Shown: piece after piece, positions 50,301-61,690 of the stretch
Numbering within the stretch: position 1 is the first letter of the stretch
Layout: the number at the start of each line of letters is the position of its first letter
DNA from: Paragonimus westermani
Taxonomy: Eukaryota > Platyhelminthes > Trematoda > Plagiorchiida > Troglotrematidae
NCBI GenBank assembly: GCA_008508345.1
Contig: QNGE01000142.1
Span: 326,063 to 390,062 of the forward strand
Direction of reading: 5' to 3'
Length of the DNA stretch: 64,000 nucleotides
The notes under the pieces: model-generated
What the model was told of the DNA's origin: nothing
Seen by the model: the letters and a program-made list of their open reading frames with translations, nothing else
Database searches by the model: none
Translations under genes and position numbers: made by a program

Positions 50301-53300
50301 CCAGGAGTGTTGTTGTGGACTGGAATATTTCTTCTAGCTTCGGTTATGCAGCATAAATGTATTCGGGAATTTTGCGATTCTCAACTAACTAGCGATATAT
50401 ATCTTTTTTCAATTCGTCTTCCTGTAACAAAGTTATAAATTTGATCACACAATATTCAAGGAAATCACGTTGCAAGTGCTCATTCCGCCTGTGACACTGT
50501 TTCCCTGTTTGAAAATCATACGCCAATTGCACAAAGCTTATTAATAATTCCAGACCGCTCACTTAGATAAGTGTTAGACAGCATAAGTATAATGAAATCA
50601 CCTGTGAGAACAGAAGTTGGTCATGGTGCTTTCTGTGACGATTCAACAAGTCAAGACAATTCAGACAATCAATCATGATATCAGATTTATGACCAACATA
50701 TTGTCTCTTTCAATAAATTTTTGAAAAATTTTGTGTCGCGGTTTGATCATTTACGCGATTTAAAATTGTGATACATGATGTTATTACACACAGAACCAAG
50801 AAGAAAAGTTTGGAATACTGCAGCGATTAGATGTAACTATTATCTCGAGTTCTTTTTTCACCCAGAATTGTACAATCACTTTAGGTCATGGCGAACTGTA
50901 CTAAGTTAGACCATATGTTTCGCCAGCTATAACAGCAAAATGAATCAATCTAAATTTCCGGTTAGTCTTAAAATTCAGACCAACAAGCGTTTGTCAAGCC
51001 ATACTTGCCAGTTACCTAAAGCACTCCTGAGATATCAAAGAAGAGGAAATTGGTCCCACTCACTGTTGCATATCCTAGACCCAACAGTCTGATTCGCGTT
51101 TAAACAAGCTGACAATTAACCTAGCCTTATGATAAGTTAGAAACGCTCATTATATCCACACTGCCTACACGGAAGTGCAGTTCTTATGGTCCGAAAGTCG
51201 CTCGCTAGCTTATCCGGGCTAAACACTTAGTGACCAACTTCACATGATTTGAAAATGCTCGTGACTGCAACGTGAAAATGTCAGGAGAACTTGCTCCAAC
51301 TTGATCGTGAGCTGTGTTGTGAATATCGCTTGGACTGGAGGAGTCCTCATGACAGTAAAGATTGGAAATTCATGGTGAGCACTCATATTGGCCAGAACTC
51401 TACATTTCTGTTGTATTGAACATAAATTCACGGTCACTGTACAGCTTTGTTCGATTCTTCGGAAATGGAATGCTTTTAATTTATCAAATGGTTAAAAATG
51501 AATAGCAAACTTAGGAATGTCGAAATCAAGTATCGTTTATCTGGACAGCTTCGAAAAATGGCTTTCTGCATAAAAAAATTTGTTCGAACAAGCCATTACT
51601 ATGCCTGCATTGTCGAAACGGACCTGTCTTCAAATTGGAGCCCACATGACATGCTCGATTCAACCAAATTATGTAAGCCACAAATTTGCATTAAAACATG
51701 AGCTAACAATAAATCACAATGACAGTGTGCAGTACACACGCTGTCTTCAAGGACCAAATTTGTAGTCGTGCCCTAATTAATGGAAATGTTTGACTTCAGT
51801 CCATGTGGTTGACAATAACCTATGAAACAGTACGGAGCTCGAGTTGAAAAACATCAGAATGAGATTGCCTTGTCCAAATCTGCGTGATGTATGACTAAGA
51901 CCCATTACAATGTTTGTATCTTGTTAGGCTTTGACAACTTCACTTTTGTGTCTGAATTGGGCAACCGTGGTTTTCTCTCATGTAATGGATAACCACATAC
52001 TTCCTTTAACTTCCTTGAGTGTCTTCGCTTACAAAATGTGTTCAACCGTGCCTAATCAATAACACACCGTATATATTTCATTGAGATATAGCTCCAAGCA
52101 CGATACATTCCAATAACATGTGTCACAAATTTCTGACCAACTTTGAATATGTGAACGACTAGCCAAGTGTCCTGCAGTGCGTACATTTCGAGGCACACTA
52201 AAACGTTTGGCACGTGATGGTTTTAGAAATGCAGCATTTGGATGTTTTCTTGTCATCAGTATTAGCAGTTGTTTGCAAAATTAATATGGTTTGAACGAGT
52301 TTTTGCCATGCACATACGTAGAAAATACGACAGCTATCATCGTCGCTGTTCTGGATAGCACATGTTGACTATATGATGCGGTTTTGTCCAATTATCTTAG
52401 TGGTTAAAATATTCCCAAAACACTCATCAGGAAGACAGTGTAGCAAACAATTATCTAGGTTTTGCTTCTCACATATTGTCATGACAACATCAGTTTGACA
52501 TTGCTAATTATTGAACAGCCAGTATGTTTGTGGGCTAGAAGCACAAATTAATCGGGTGTTTTGAGTGGAAATAGTGAGCATGGTCTTGACATTACACGGA
52601 CGTTTAAAATATATGCATACTCCTGCACTATTTCGTTAAACTCGCACAATTTCTTTATACAACGAGTTTTTTGTCACATGGTAGAAATACGTTGATAAAA
52701 TAAAAATTTCAGTAATTTGCCCTTGTTGCTTAATTCACGTCGACCTGAATAATCTGACTTGTTTTTTCCATGTGCAAAAGCGTCATTGCGATAGTTTAGG
52801 ATGCTTAGTCAACACGATTCAAGCGACACCACAAAGAACGTCGTCTCTCTGTAAATCTACAATACTTTCATATGAATGCGCTAACCTAATTCTAAACATG
52901 TGGACAAGAAATATTTGTATTTTGATCGCTGAACCGCAGTTATTTCTTAAGTGTCTTCTGTACACTCTGCTTGTCTAGTCCATCACATTTTGATCAGTCT
53001 AACTGTATTGAGCTCCTATTTCTCCCCGTTCGATCGCTTGCATTTTGCTAGTCATCAATATAAACATATCCTATTTTCAACGATTCCAATGTTGAGTTCC
53101 CTTTGAGTAAACAGCGACGTTCTCTAAATTCCAATGTCTTCATCGACAGGTAATATTACTCCCTAAACACCGCTTGCATTTGTAATTCACGCTTGCCTAT
53201 TTGCATTTACACACATAGGGAGAATAACAACAAATAGATCGATGATAACCAGTTATTCCCTATGGCCACAAAGCCATTCACTATTGGTACCAATGATAAA

Positions 53301-55454
53301 CTAAAAATTGACTGCCTCAGCAATCTGGTACTGTTGAAATGCTTTTCTGCACAAAAAAATTCCAATCGACTGCTGTCCTTACGATGAAGAACGTTTCCGA
53401 CGTATGTTTCATAGGGAATTTTCCGGATTCATTTAGAGGCTAGAGATGAATATGGGGGTGACTGTTTTGGGCATTTCGGACTGTTAGTTTTCTAGTTGGG
53501 TTGAGGTGTCGCATTTACGCGCCATGTGTGAAGTCAAAGATATATTACATTATGCAGCTGCTAAGGTACAAGTTCGTTATATAACTGTGCGGAAAAAACT
53601 TCGCTGCCGTAATGTTTGACGTACGGCTTCAACCGTGAGTTCAACAATGATTCTAAGACCCATATGAATGTATCTATCTGCCAATCTCGTTTTATAATGA
53701 TGAGAAAGTTTTCATAAAATTCAATTACTTCGGACAGAATACTTATTTCTGTTGACAATTTTGACATGCCGAAAATGTTATTTTCCCCAGAATTCCTTTT
53801 GTACTCGAACCAGCAACATACATTATCTTGTGACACATCAACAAGCTTTCCTCGCTTGTCTGCGTGTTTCCAATTCGGATGGTCTCAGTGTCCAGTTAGT
53901 GAATTCTCACCTGGACTTGATCTGTTTTAAAAACGCTTTACTGGGAATGGTAGTATTTTTGGCGCTCTTATCCACTGAATTTTTGATGTTTCAATTACTG
54001 AGCACATTACTCCCTGGAGTTTTGAATTTTGGGCTTTTGATCATATCCGAGTCCACGACTTTTGCCAGGAAATCAACGCACATGGTGCGAGACTTAAAAT
54101 AAGCTTTCATTTTCAACGGCTCCAGTCGCTGAAAACCCAATGGAAATAACAAAGAGGTTACATTCCTCGTAACACTTCAGACACTACGTGTATTTTACCT
54201 GGCTGAACATATATCACTTTACAAATTTAATTTCGCCGTGCCGTTTCGCATGAATGGGAAAATAAACCGGTGTCAACTGAACACATTTAAACACAGTCAT
54301 TTAATAAGCCCAGTCTGCTCCCAAGAACATGTGCATTTAACGACTTCAAAAAGCCCAACTATTTGAACTTAGCAAACACATGTATGCTCCGTTTTTTTGA
54401 GAGGCGGTTGGAATAAACAAACACGTTCAGCATTTCCGTGCCTTCCCTTTCGTTTGGACGAATAGCGAGCAACATACTTTTGCCCTATTCAGGACAAAAA
54501 CACGCTTGAGGAACGAAAGGAATTCACACACCGACTTTTCATGAAGCCAAGAATTGTAACATTACAGTAATACAAAAATGTGCGCAAATTTGTGCACAAC
54601 ACTCAAGCGGCAGTGTGAAATTATCCTAATCATTTACCGGAGTGCATACCGTCATTGGGCACATGCTGATCCATGACGGGCTCAGAAAACAGCGTGGCAT
54701 GACACGCTATTTCTACAAATTTGCTTACAGGAAACCAGGTGGCATAGTGGAGGAAGAAAACGTTTGGATACCAGAAGTCTTTTCGCATGGATTCTCTTTC
54801 AGTCAGGAACGACGTAATTGAGTTTAATTTCCAACTAAATGACGACAGTCGAAAAATCGGAAGGATTACTTGACTGAAACGTTTTACTCAAAACTCTTTA
54901 TGCAAACCCCCAGTTAAAAACCGCTGAATGCTGTTTCTCTGCCACAAGCATGCCAGTTGGTTTTCAACAATGATATCACTGGCTTAATCCGCTAGGCGGC
55001 CTGAAATTAATTAAGGAATTCTCCTTGACAGTCTCGGTTAACTTTGGTTGTTCATTGTTTAGCTTTAAAAAAGTGTCAAAATCTCAAGGTAGTTCGTGGA
55101 TTGATATCGCTTCAAAAATAACGGCTTATATTTAATCAAAACCCCCTCATTTAATTCAACGGAGGCAGTATCTTCAATCCAGCTGAGAAATTCTAATCAC
55201 GAGGCAGTCGACTACAATGAACAGAGGGTTCCTGTTTATCCCTCTTTCGAAATAACTGAGCTGGCTGAACATTATTCATATGGTGTTGTGGTTAAGCGTT
55301 TGGAAATATTAATGCACCGACTGCCTTAACTTTTTTTGCCGTTGTCAAAAGGCTAGTCTTATATTTTCACGACAACCGAGATGCTGTGTCTGTTCCAAGC
55401 AAGGGTATGGACTACTGATAATTTATCATGAAACCTAACTTCTAATCTACTGGT
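47354..55454. other. No gene identified
   Basis: The longest open stretches are 47986-48255 (minus), 53561-53836 (minus) and 53752-54102 (plus). The last two overlap on opposite strands, and none carries a recognisable domain. Confidence 0.4.
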
Positions 55455-55486
55455 TTCATTTCAAGGCTTATTCATTTCAAGGCTTA
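55455..55486 (+). repeat. Perfect 16-bp tandem duplication
   Basis: The unit TTCATTTCAAGGCTTA occurs twice head to tail with no mismatch, followed by TTTGAAGG. Replication-slippage type duplication, recent because perfect. No coding context. Confidence 0.9.
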
Positions 55487-56087
55487 TTTGAAGGCCTGAG
55501 CTACTATTCAGTACGGGCTGTGTTCAGTTTAAAATATTTCACTAATTTTGACAAGCTTCATTGCACAAGATTAACAGTGCAACTACCACACTGACAATCA
55601 TCTATGCAAGGTTACTCGAATACACCTGTTAATGTGATTTAGCGACTAAAAAATTCGTCCGCCGGTAAAGTGCATCCAACTGTGTTCAAACATGTGTCGA
55701 ATAACATCAATCTTCTGTGTGCCTTGTTTATATTCAAAGTGGACAACTTTTGTATCAATTCTTTCAATTTTAATGAAAACGTTCGAAACTTTATCGGCGC
55801 ATTTGATAGTTCGGTCGCACCACGGTCCCGAATATGACGAAAACAAGTTTGCTGCAATCTAACACAATCAAGTTCTACTGCTTTGCTTGTTCAAGATGAT
55901 ACCTCGTAACTTTCGACGTCCAGGTAATCAAATTCTTCTGTTTAGATGGTGATTCACTGTTAGAGATCAAAACATTAACCACAGATAACTCCATCACATT
56001 TGAACATCTCTGTGCAGTTTCTACCTAACGACAGTACTATAAACCTTTCTTGTAGATATGTGTCAAAACTTCTTGACAGCATAATAC

Positions 56088-56489
56088 GTGATTTCGCGGA
56101 CATTGCTGATTAAAATAATTATAGAACACCACAAATCTCCGTTGCTCTGGGCCAAGTACAATATCAGCATCATCACCATCATCATCGTAATAGCCATGAG
56201 CCTGACCAATGGTACTGTGGCTCGGGCCGCCTCTCACCTCAGCAGTGACGTGGAATATCCTAGAAGGAAACATTACTACGAAGGTCAACAAAGATTAAAG
56301 AAGACTAAGCGGAAGAACTGGGAATGGTATGGATACAGGTACGCCATTGACTACGACACATCGCCATCTCGGATAGCGTATCTAACCAGCGGTTTGTGTG
56401 ATCACGAGGACCCCATCCAGGCACGCGATGCCTGCCAACTTTGTTCATTGGAGCAGTCAAGGTCTTCATATTTCGTGACTACGTTGTAG
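56088..56489 (+). CDS. Candidate secreted, dibasic-rich peptide ORF
   Basis: I cannot name the product. The frame is open from GTG 56088 to TAG 56487-56489; the first ATG in it is 56196. An acceptor-like AATTATAG at about 56117-56124 suggests the 5' part comes from another exon. The segment reads as a hydrophobic run (NISIITIIIVIA, partly from an ATC-rich repeat) with a plausible cleavage site, then several dibasic or polybasic sites (PRRK, LKKTKRK), an aromatic stretch (NWEWYGYRY), and a C-terminal C-x12-C-x2-C cluster. This is a layout typical of small secreted hormones. In the next frame, 56495-56701 is open and contains VRYGKRS, which would yield an amidated peptide, but no phase-compatible intron joins the two. 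G+C is higher than around it. Confidence 0.3.
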   Translation: MISRTLLIKIIIEHHKSPLLWAKYNISIITIIIVIAMSLTNGTVARAASHLSSDVEYPRRKHYYEGQQRLKKTKRKNWEWYGYRYAIDYDTSPSRIAYLTSGLCDHEDPIQARDACQLCSLEQSRSSYFVTTL

Positions 56490-56701
56490 CTTGACCAACA
56501 TGCGGTTTTACCCAACTGTTGGTGGCCTCAGTACATAATGTCCGGTACGGTAAACGCTCAGCTGGCACCTGGAAGGACCGGAGTCCTAGTCAGTATAGCC
56601 TGCCAGATCAAAACAGTACACAAGCCCGACCACCTCGTTTAGATAACAGTAGATGTCGGAAAGTACAGTACCAACTGCTGTCTGTTAAAAAGCTTCAGTA
56701 G

Positions 56702-59700
56702 CAGCACGGTTGGTTTCGGAAACTAGCACAGAACTTTGTTCAAGATATGACTATTAATGCATATTTCACTGAATACTGGGTTTTGTGAGATGCTAATCAT
56801 CGTTTGTAACGGCCAGTTCGAACAAACTAATTTTTCTTCTTTGTTACCTCGAAAACCTGAGAAAAAGCAGCTTCCGGATATGTCTCATGTTGCCTTCAGA
56901 AAATTTCTCCGAACAAAGGCTCATTTACATTTCGGTCAGACGCCATATAACATCTAGTTCTGTTAAAGCAAAATGCACCTCAAACGAGCTCTTTGCATCT
57001 GATGGTTTCAGTTGCGTATGCTCTGGTAGGCTTTATTTATGATTAAGGAAGTCAACTTCATAAGTAGTTGCCGCAGATTAACAGACAAAAATGCAGGTAC
57101 TGCGGAAAAATTAACAAGCAAACAAAAAGCCTACAGACACTGTCAATTATAAGATGTCAAACGCAAAACTGAAATATGAACTTCTGATAATCTCAAGGGA
57201 TCCCGTGAACGTTTGTGATTCATCTACATCTCTAAATCCCAGCAAGATCTTACGCTTGTCCCCCAGTAACTGAGACAATTCGTGTAACGGTGTTGAGAGC
57301 CTCGAAAAAGTTCCCATAGAAAAGACTGCTTTCTTCATTTTTCGATTTAATTTTGTGCAGTTGCGCTACACCGCTTAGAAATAATAACAGAAATGGTCCG
57401 TCGGCTAACATTCACAATGGTCCACTAGGAGATAAAAATAAACAGATGCAACTCAGAGGCTCCTGTGTACCGCAGAACGAGATTAATGAGTGTGATTCAC
57501 GATATGCAGCATTTGTGACAAGACTGTCGTATCGTTTTGACAAACGCGCGCTTTAAGAACGCCCACCATTTTGAGATAGCAACTTTATTTAAAGAAAATA
57601 TTATACCTAAGGAACATAACCCCACCATTAGGTTATACTACATCTGAACTTATTGAATAAGATTAAATTATGGCAGTGAATTGTGTTACAGTATGTCAAC
57701 AGCATATGCCTGCATGGACATTTTTGGTTTCGTTCTGGATTAACTGTCTGTTGCTTTAGAGGACATCAAATGAGATGCGCAGAACAATGAGAACTGCCCA
57801 ATTACCGTTTACTCAATAACACGCCACGTACAGACAGAGTGTGTGGCGTCTACGCCACCGTGGAGGAAAAGACTGATTGCTTGAACAAGTGAGTGCCCCT
57901 CAATCGCTTCACCATAACCAACATAAGGCATGGCAAACTTCATCATCCGCTATGCGTCCTCACTAGAACAGTAAGTCACTAACTGCACCAGTTTATTCAG
58001 AACAGTAGTACCTGAACGGATGCCGTAGTCACCGGCCAACAATGAAGGCAGTTCGAGCTCATGTTCCATCACTGTGGGCAAAAGATTGGTTGGAGAATCC
58101 CACGAGGTATTCCTACACTCAAATACATATTGTTCAGTAATCAACATAATATTCCGTCGTTATTTGGCGTATGTTTTTCGTCTGCTACGAACGAAAGTAA
58201 GCAGACTGTGAACATATCACAACCTGTGACCCAATTCTTCTCAGAAAAATAATTGATGAGTTAGGCTAAGTGGTAGAAACACCAACACGATCAAGAAAAA
58301 CGTGACGCAAATGAAGCCGAAGTCTGATCATTGATGGAACTGATGGTACGCCTTGTTATTTGCAAGATCAAAAAAACGTCTTTGGCTGTGCCATGTCATT
58401 TAATGGACATGATTCGTCCATTAACCTCCTGGCGTCCAGTGCTATAGAAACTGGTTGGAACAACCCATCATTTGCCGTTATGTGGGTATGTGCTCGTCTA
58501 CTTACCGTTTGTCTGTACTGGACAAACGTGTAAGAGCATCGAGTTTTGCGTTTGCAAATGATCAGAGCTAACAAAGCATTAATACATCGTACCGTATCTT
58601 CTTTTCCCCTCGAGAAAGTTTTCTTCAAATTAGCACAGAACCACTAGGAAAAGTTGACGAAACGGAGTGGTTAAACTGGTGGAATTATTCGTAGGTAAAA
58701 TTATTACCTATCTTGGTTACAATCTGCTTGCCAGTTATATTCAATAAGTAGGTTGTGCATTTAAACTGAAGATGATTGAATAGAAATAGCTTCATTCGTT
58801 ACATCTTGGTTTTGCTAAATATTACAAAATTTTCAGCAGACTGCAGAATGCTAGCAACCCAGTAGTACTGTATAAACTTGACGTGTTTAAGTTAACAAAA
58901 AGGGGGACAGCAAATGTTAAAACCTGTTATTTGAAGAGACGTACAAATCAATTTTTTCCACGGTACCTACGAATAATCGTCAGAAGGTGTCACACTAACT
59001 CTACTGAAGTCTCCCTGAAGTGCCAATCACGTAGAAGTTGTAACACTGTTGTAAGTTCATTGGAAAAACTAGAAGTTAACTTTAGTAAGCTCACGGTGGA
59101 TGGAGCAACTGCTCTCCCATGAATGAATGCGTTAGAAATGTGCTTTCACCGAAATGCAAATTAACCAGTTTGAAGAGGCAGCATTCGCCAAAAGTTTAAA
59201 ATCAAATATACATCTTTCTAACCAAACCCTTGTATCTGGAACCGCAATTCGATTATCTAATTCTACTCCCCTTCGATTACAACCTGTCTTCCATAGTAAA
59301 GGTTGAAAGCCTAATGTTTGTACATGATGACTTCTGGTAATAATACTTGCACGGCAGCTCTACCTTATCGAATCTCTTAACAAAAGAATTAGTGTGACGA
59401 CGAAAATTCTGTGTACAACTGAAAACTTTACTTCCCCCAAGTCATAACAAAGACGTATATGTATCCATCTGAAGTGACAAGATGTGTGAAGCTGACGTGA
59501 GAAGACTAGTCCATAGTCAGGAGAAAAGTTAAGCTCCACCAACAAAAAGGCATTGTAGAACTTACTGTAATTCACGAACGAATTTGAATTAACTGGCTTT
59601 TCTGTGCTGAAAGCTTTGAATCTATTCTCAGACCTCATAGCTTGCGAGACATTTACAATGCCTATATCCTTCTGAACATGTAAGAAAGGCGAATCGCCCC

Positions 59701-61397
59701 ACCAATTTGAAAAAAATAATGTTGCTTCGCTGTAAAGCAAGTAGGTTGAAGTTTTGAAGGTATAAAGTAAAACGTCTGTTTGCACTAGCTAAAGCAATCA
59801 ACAGACTTGATGAAAATGAACTGAAGATGTTTCTTTCACGTTTAAATCTTTGGTTGCAAAAGTTATGTAACAAGAGACGGTAAACCATATATGTGAGTCT
59901 ATCACCCCTCCAAGATTGAAATTGATCGAGACCAGTTTTGTTTGCTGTAGTTGTTTGTTTTACCGTTTTCAGTAATCTTGATTGTTGTACGCCATCAGCA
60001 CAAATAAACATAATTCTGTCCGTTCAATTCACAACATACAATGAGGAAATGTGCCATTTTAGAAAGAATTTGACGGCAAATGTATTAGCGGCCTGTTGGT
60101 TGCGGTCATCACACGTTAACAAACAATGGACCGTTTGACTTTCGGTCCGAATCACGCCCAAATTGTGCACTCCTATATAAAATAGCGCTGATATCCATTT
60201 AGAATTGGAGTTGCACGCCAGCATGTTTCTTACTGCCGGTGCTCTACTCAGTTACTCTCGTCAGTTTCATTTGGGCTTGCTTACGTAAATATCACCCATT
60301 CATCAGGTAATCTATATTTACACGCTCATGTCATGTTTACCCACCAAACAAGCTGCCGGTTTGCACAAAAGTGAATCGAGCAATAAGTAGAAAGTTGGTT
60401 GCTTGGACATCTGAGGATGCGTGCCATAAAGCCTAATGTATGATGCTGATGCGCCCAAAATAAATAGAGGTCTGAGACGATTTCAACTGCTTTGTGTAAA
60501 CAACTCAAACGGCCACAGCACCAAAAACTAGCAATATCTCACTAACAATGGTAATCGAGTCAGTATTAAAATTGTGGAGTCCAAATCATGGAATGTGCGA
60601 GCAAAATGGCCTGCCATCTCTCTAACCAGTCAGAATGCAACCCATACTCAACCCGAAGAACCAGTGCCTAATATTCTTGGAATGTTCGTGGAGATTTTAC
60701 TTTTGAAACTTTGTGCGTCTACTAATCAATCTGAGAAAAATGTGCCAAATTTGGTGAACAACACGAAATCATTCCACAAAACTGAGTAAACATCAAAGGC
60801 AACGCTGATTTATTCGGCCAAGGGGGATGGAAATCGAGTTCATGCAGGATTTCCGATAGGTGTCAGCTAGTGCGCGATGTTTTATGCCATGAAAGCTGAT
60901 ATTATCTGTTCTATCCATCGATTTTATCATCCGCACACAACCTGTTCTACGCTAGCGGATAAACTGTTGTAAAAATGCTCTATTCATCTTCGTGGCGAAC
61001 CCATGATTACAGAGTAGCTAGAAACGACTCTTACGGAAGAGGACAGTTAGAAACACCAGCTACATATGGATGCTCCCTTAAGTATGCTTGGCAAACTTGT
61101 CAATCCAACGGATATATTCGCCAATTCTAACTAGGCCCACGATGTTATGACATGTGTAATTTTATGAATAAAACTACCTGATGCAACACTTCTGAGTTAA
61201 CCCGACGCGAAATGCAAGGAACGATCCGAAAACTGTCAGTAAGTGCCACTTCGCAGCTGGATTTACCGACACAGAACAAACCTTCCCAAACGACTTCACC
61301 GAGAAAACCATCGGAATGAATACACACATTAAAACTTACAAAAGGAACAAACTGTTTCAAATTACAAAGTTTTGTTCGTTTTGCTGTTTGTTTTCAG
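56702..61397. other. No gene identified
   Basis: Several minus-strand stretches look exon-like (59671-59566 and 58643-58506 have matching acceptors and GTAAG donors) but do not form a chain with consistent phases or any recognised domain. A small perfect hairpin (GTGGCG-TCTA-CGCCAC) lies at 57843-57858. Confidence 0.35.
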
Positions 61398-61690
61398 AAA
61401 GTGGCAACTTTGAACACATCTTGGAAGACATAATGCAGCTTCACAAATTGAAAGGCGGATATCTGTAATAAAAAGGAAGAGTGTGCGTCTTTTCAATGTT
61501 CAGAAATGATATTCCCATCAAAGTCAACTCTACAATTCATAAATGGTGTTGTTCCGAAACTTCTACACCAAAATTTCCGTATTTTGAACCTATAGCGTCT
61601 GATGCTGCAAGTGTTCTCTGTACCCTCTCACGGTTTTTTGACTTTGAGCTAGTTTCAGTGACGGAAACAGACGTTGAGTTGAACGCAAAC
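61398..61690 (+). CDS. Candidate exon pair split by a 39-nt intron
   Basis: Exon 61398-61464 follows GTTTGTTTTCAG and is open in phase 1 (SGNFEHILEDIMQLHKLKGG), ending at a GTAATA donor in phase 2. A 39-nt intron (61465-61503, ending CAATGTTCAG) leads to exon 61504-61690, which enters in phase 2 and is open for 62 codons to a perfect GTGAGT donor. Its product includes a WCC motif, a further Cys and an acidic end (TETDVELN). Splicing restores one frame across both, which is the main support; very short introns are common in some flatworm genes. The following open stretch (from 61758) does not match in phase. Product unknown. Confidence 0.3.

Noticed and set aside
51498..51701. 67-codon ORF starting with ATG and basic-rich
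   Set aside because: Random length, no domain, overlapped by another open frame; no splice signals.
53561..54102. Overlapping ORFs on opposite strands (91 and 116 codons), one hydrophobic
   Set aside because: Mutually exclusive and without recognisable motifs; hydrophobicity follows from T-rich codons.
59360..59785. Longest minus-strand ORF (141 codons)
   Set aside because: Length is about what chance gives once per window at this composition; no domain. Part of it is better explained, if at all, by the shorter exon-like stretch 59671-59566.
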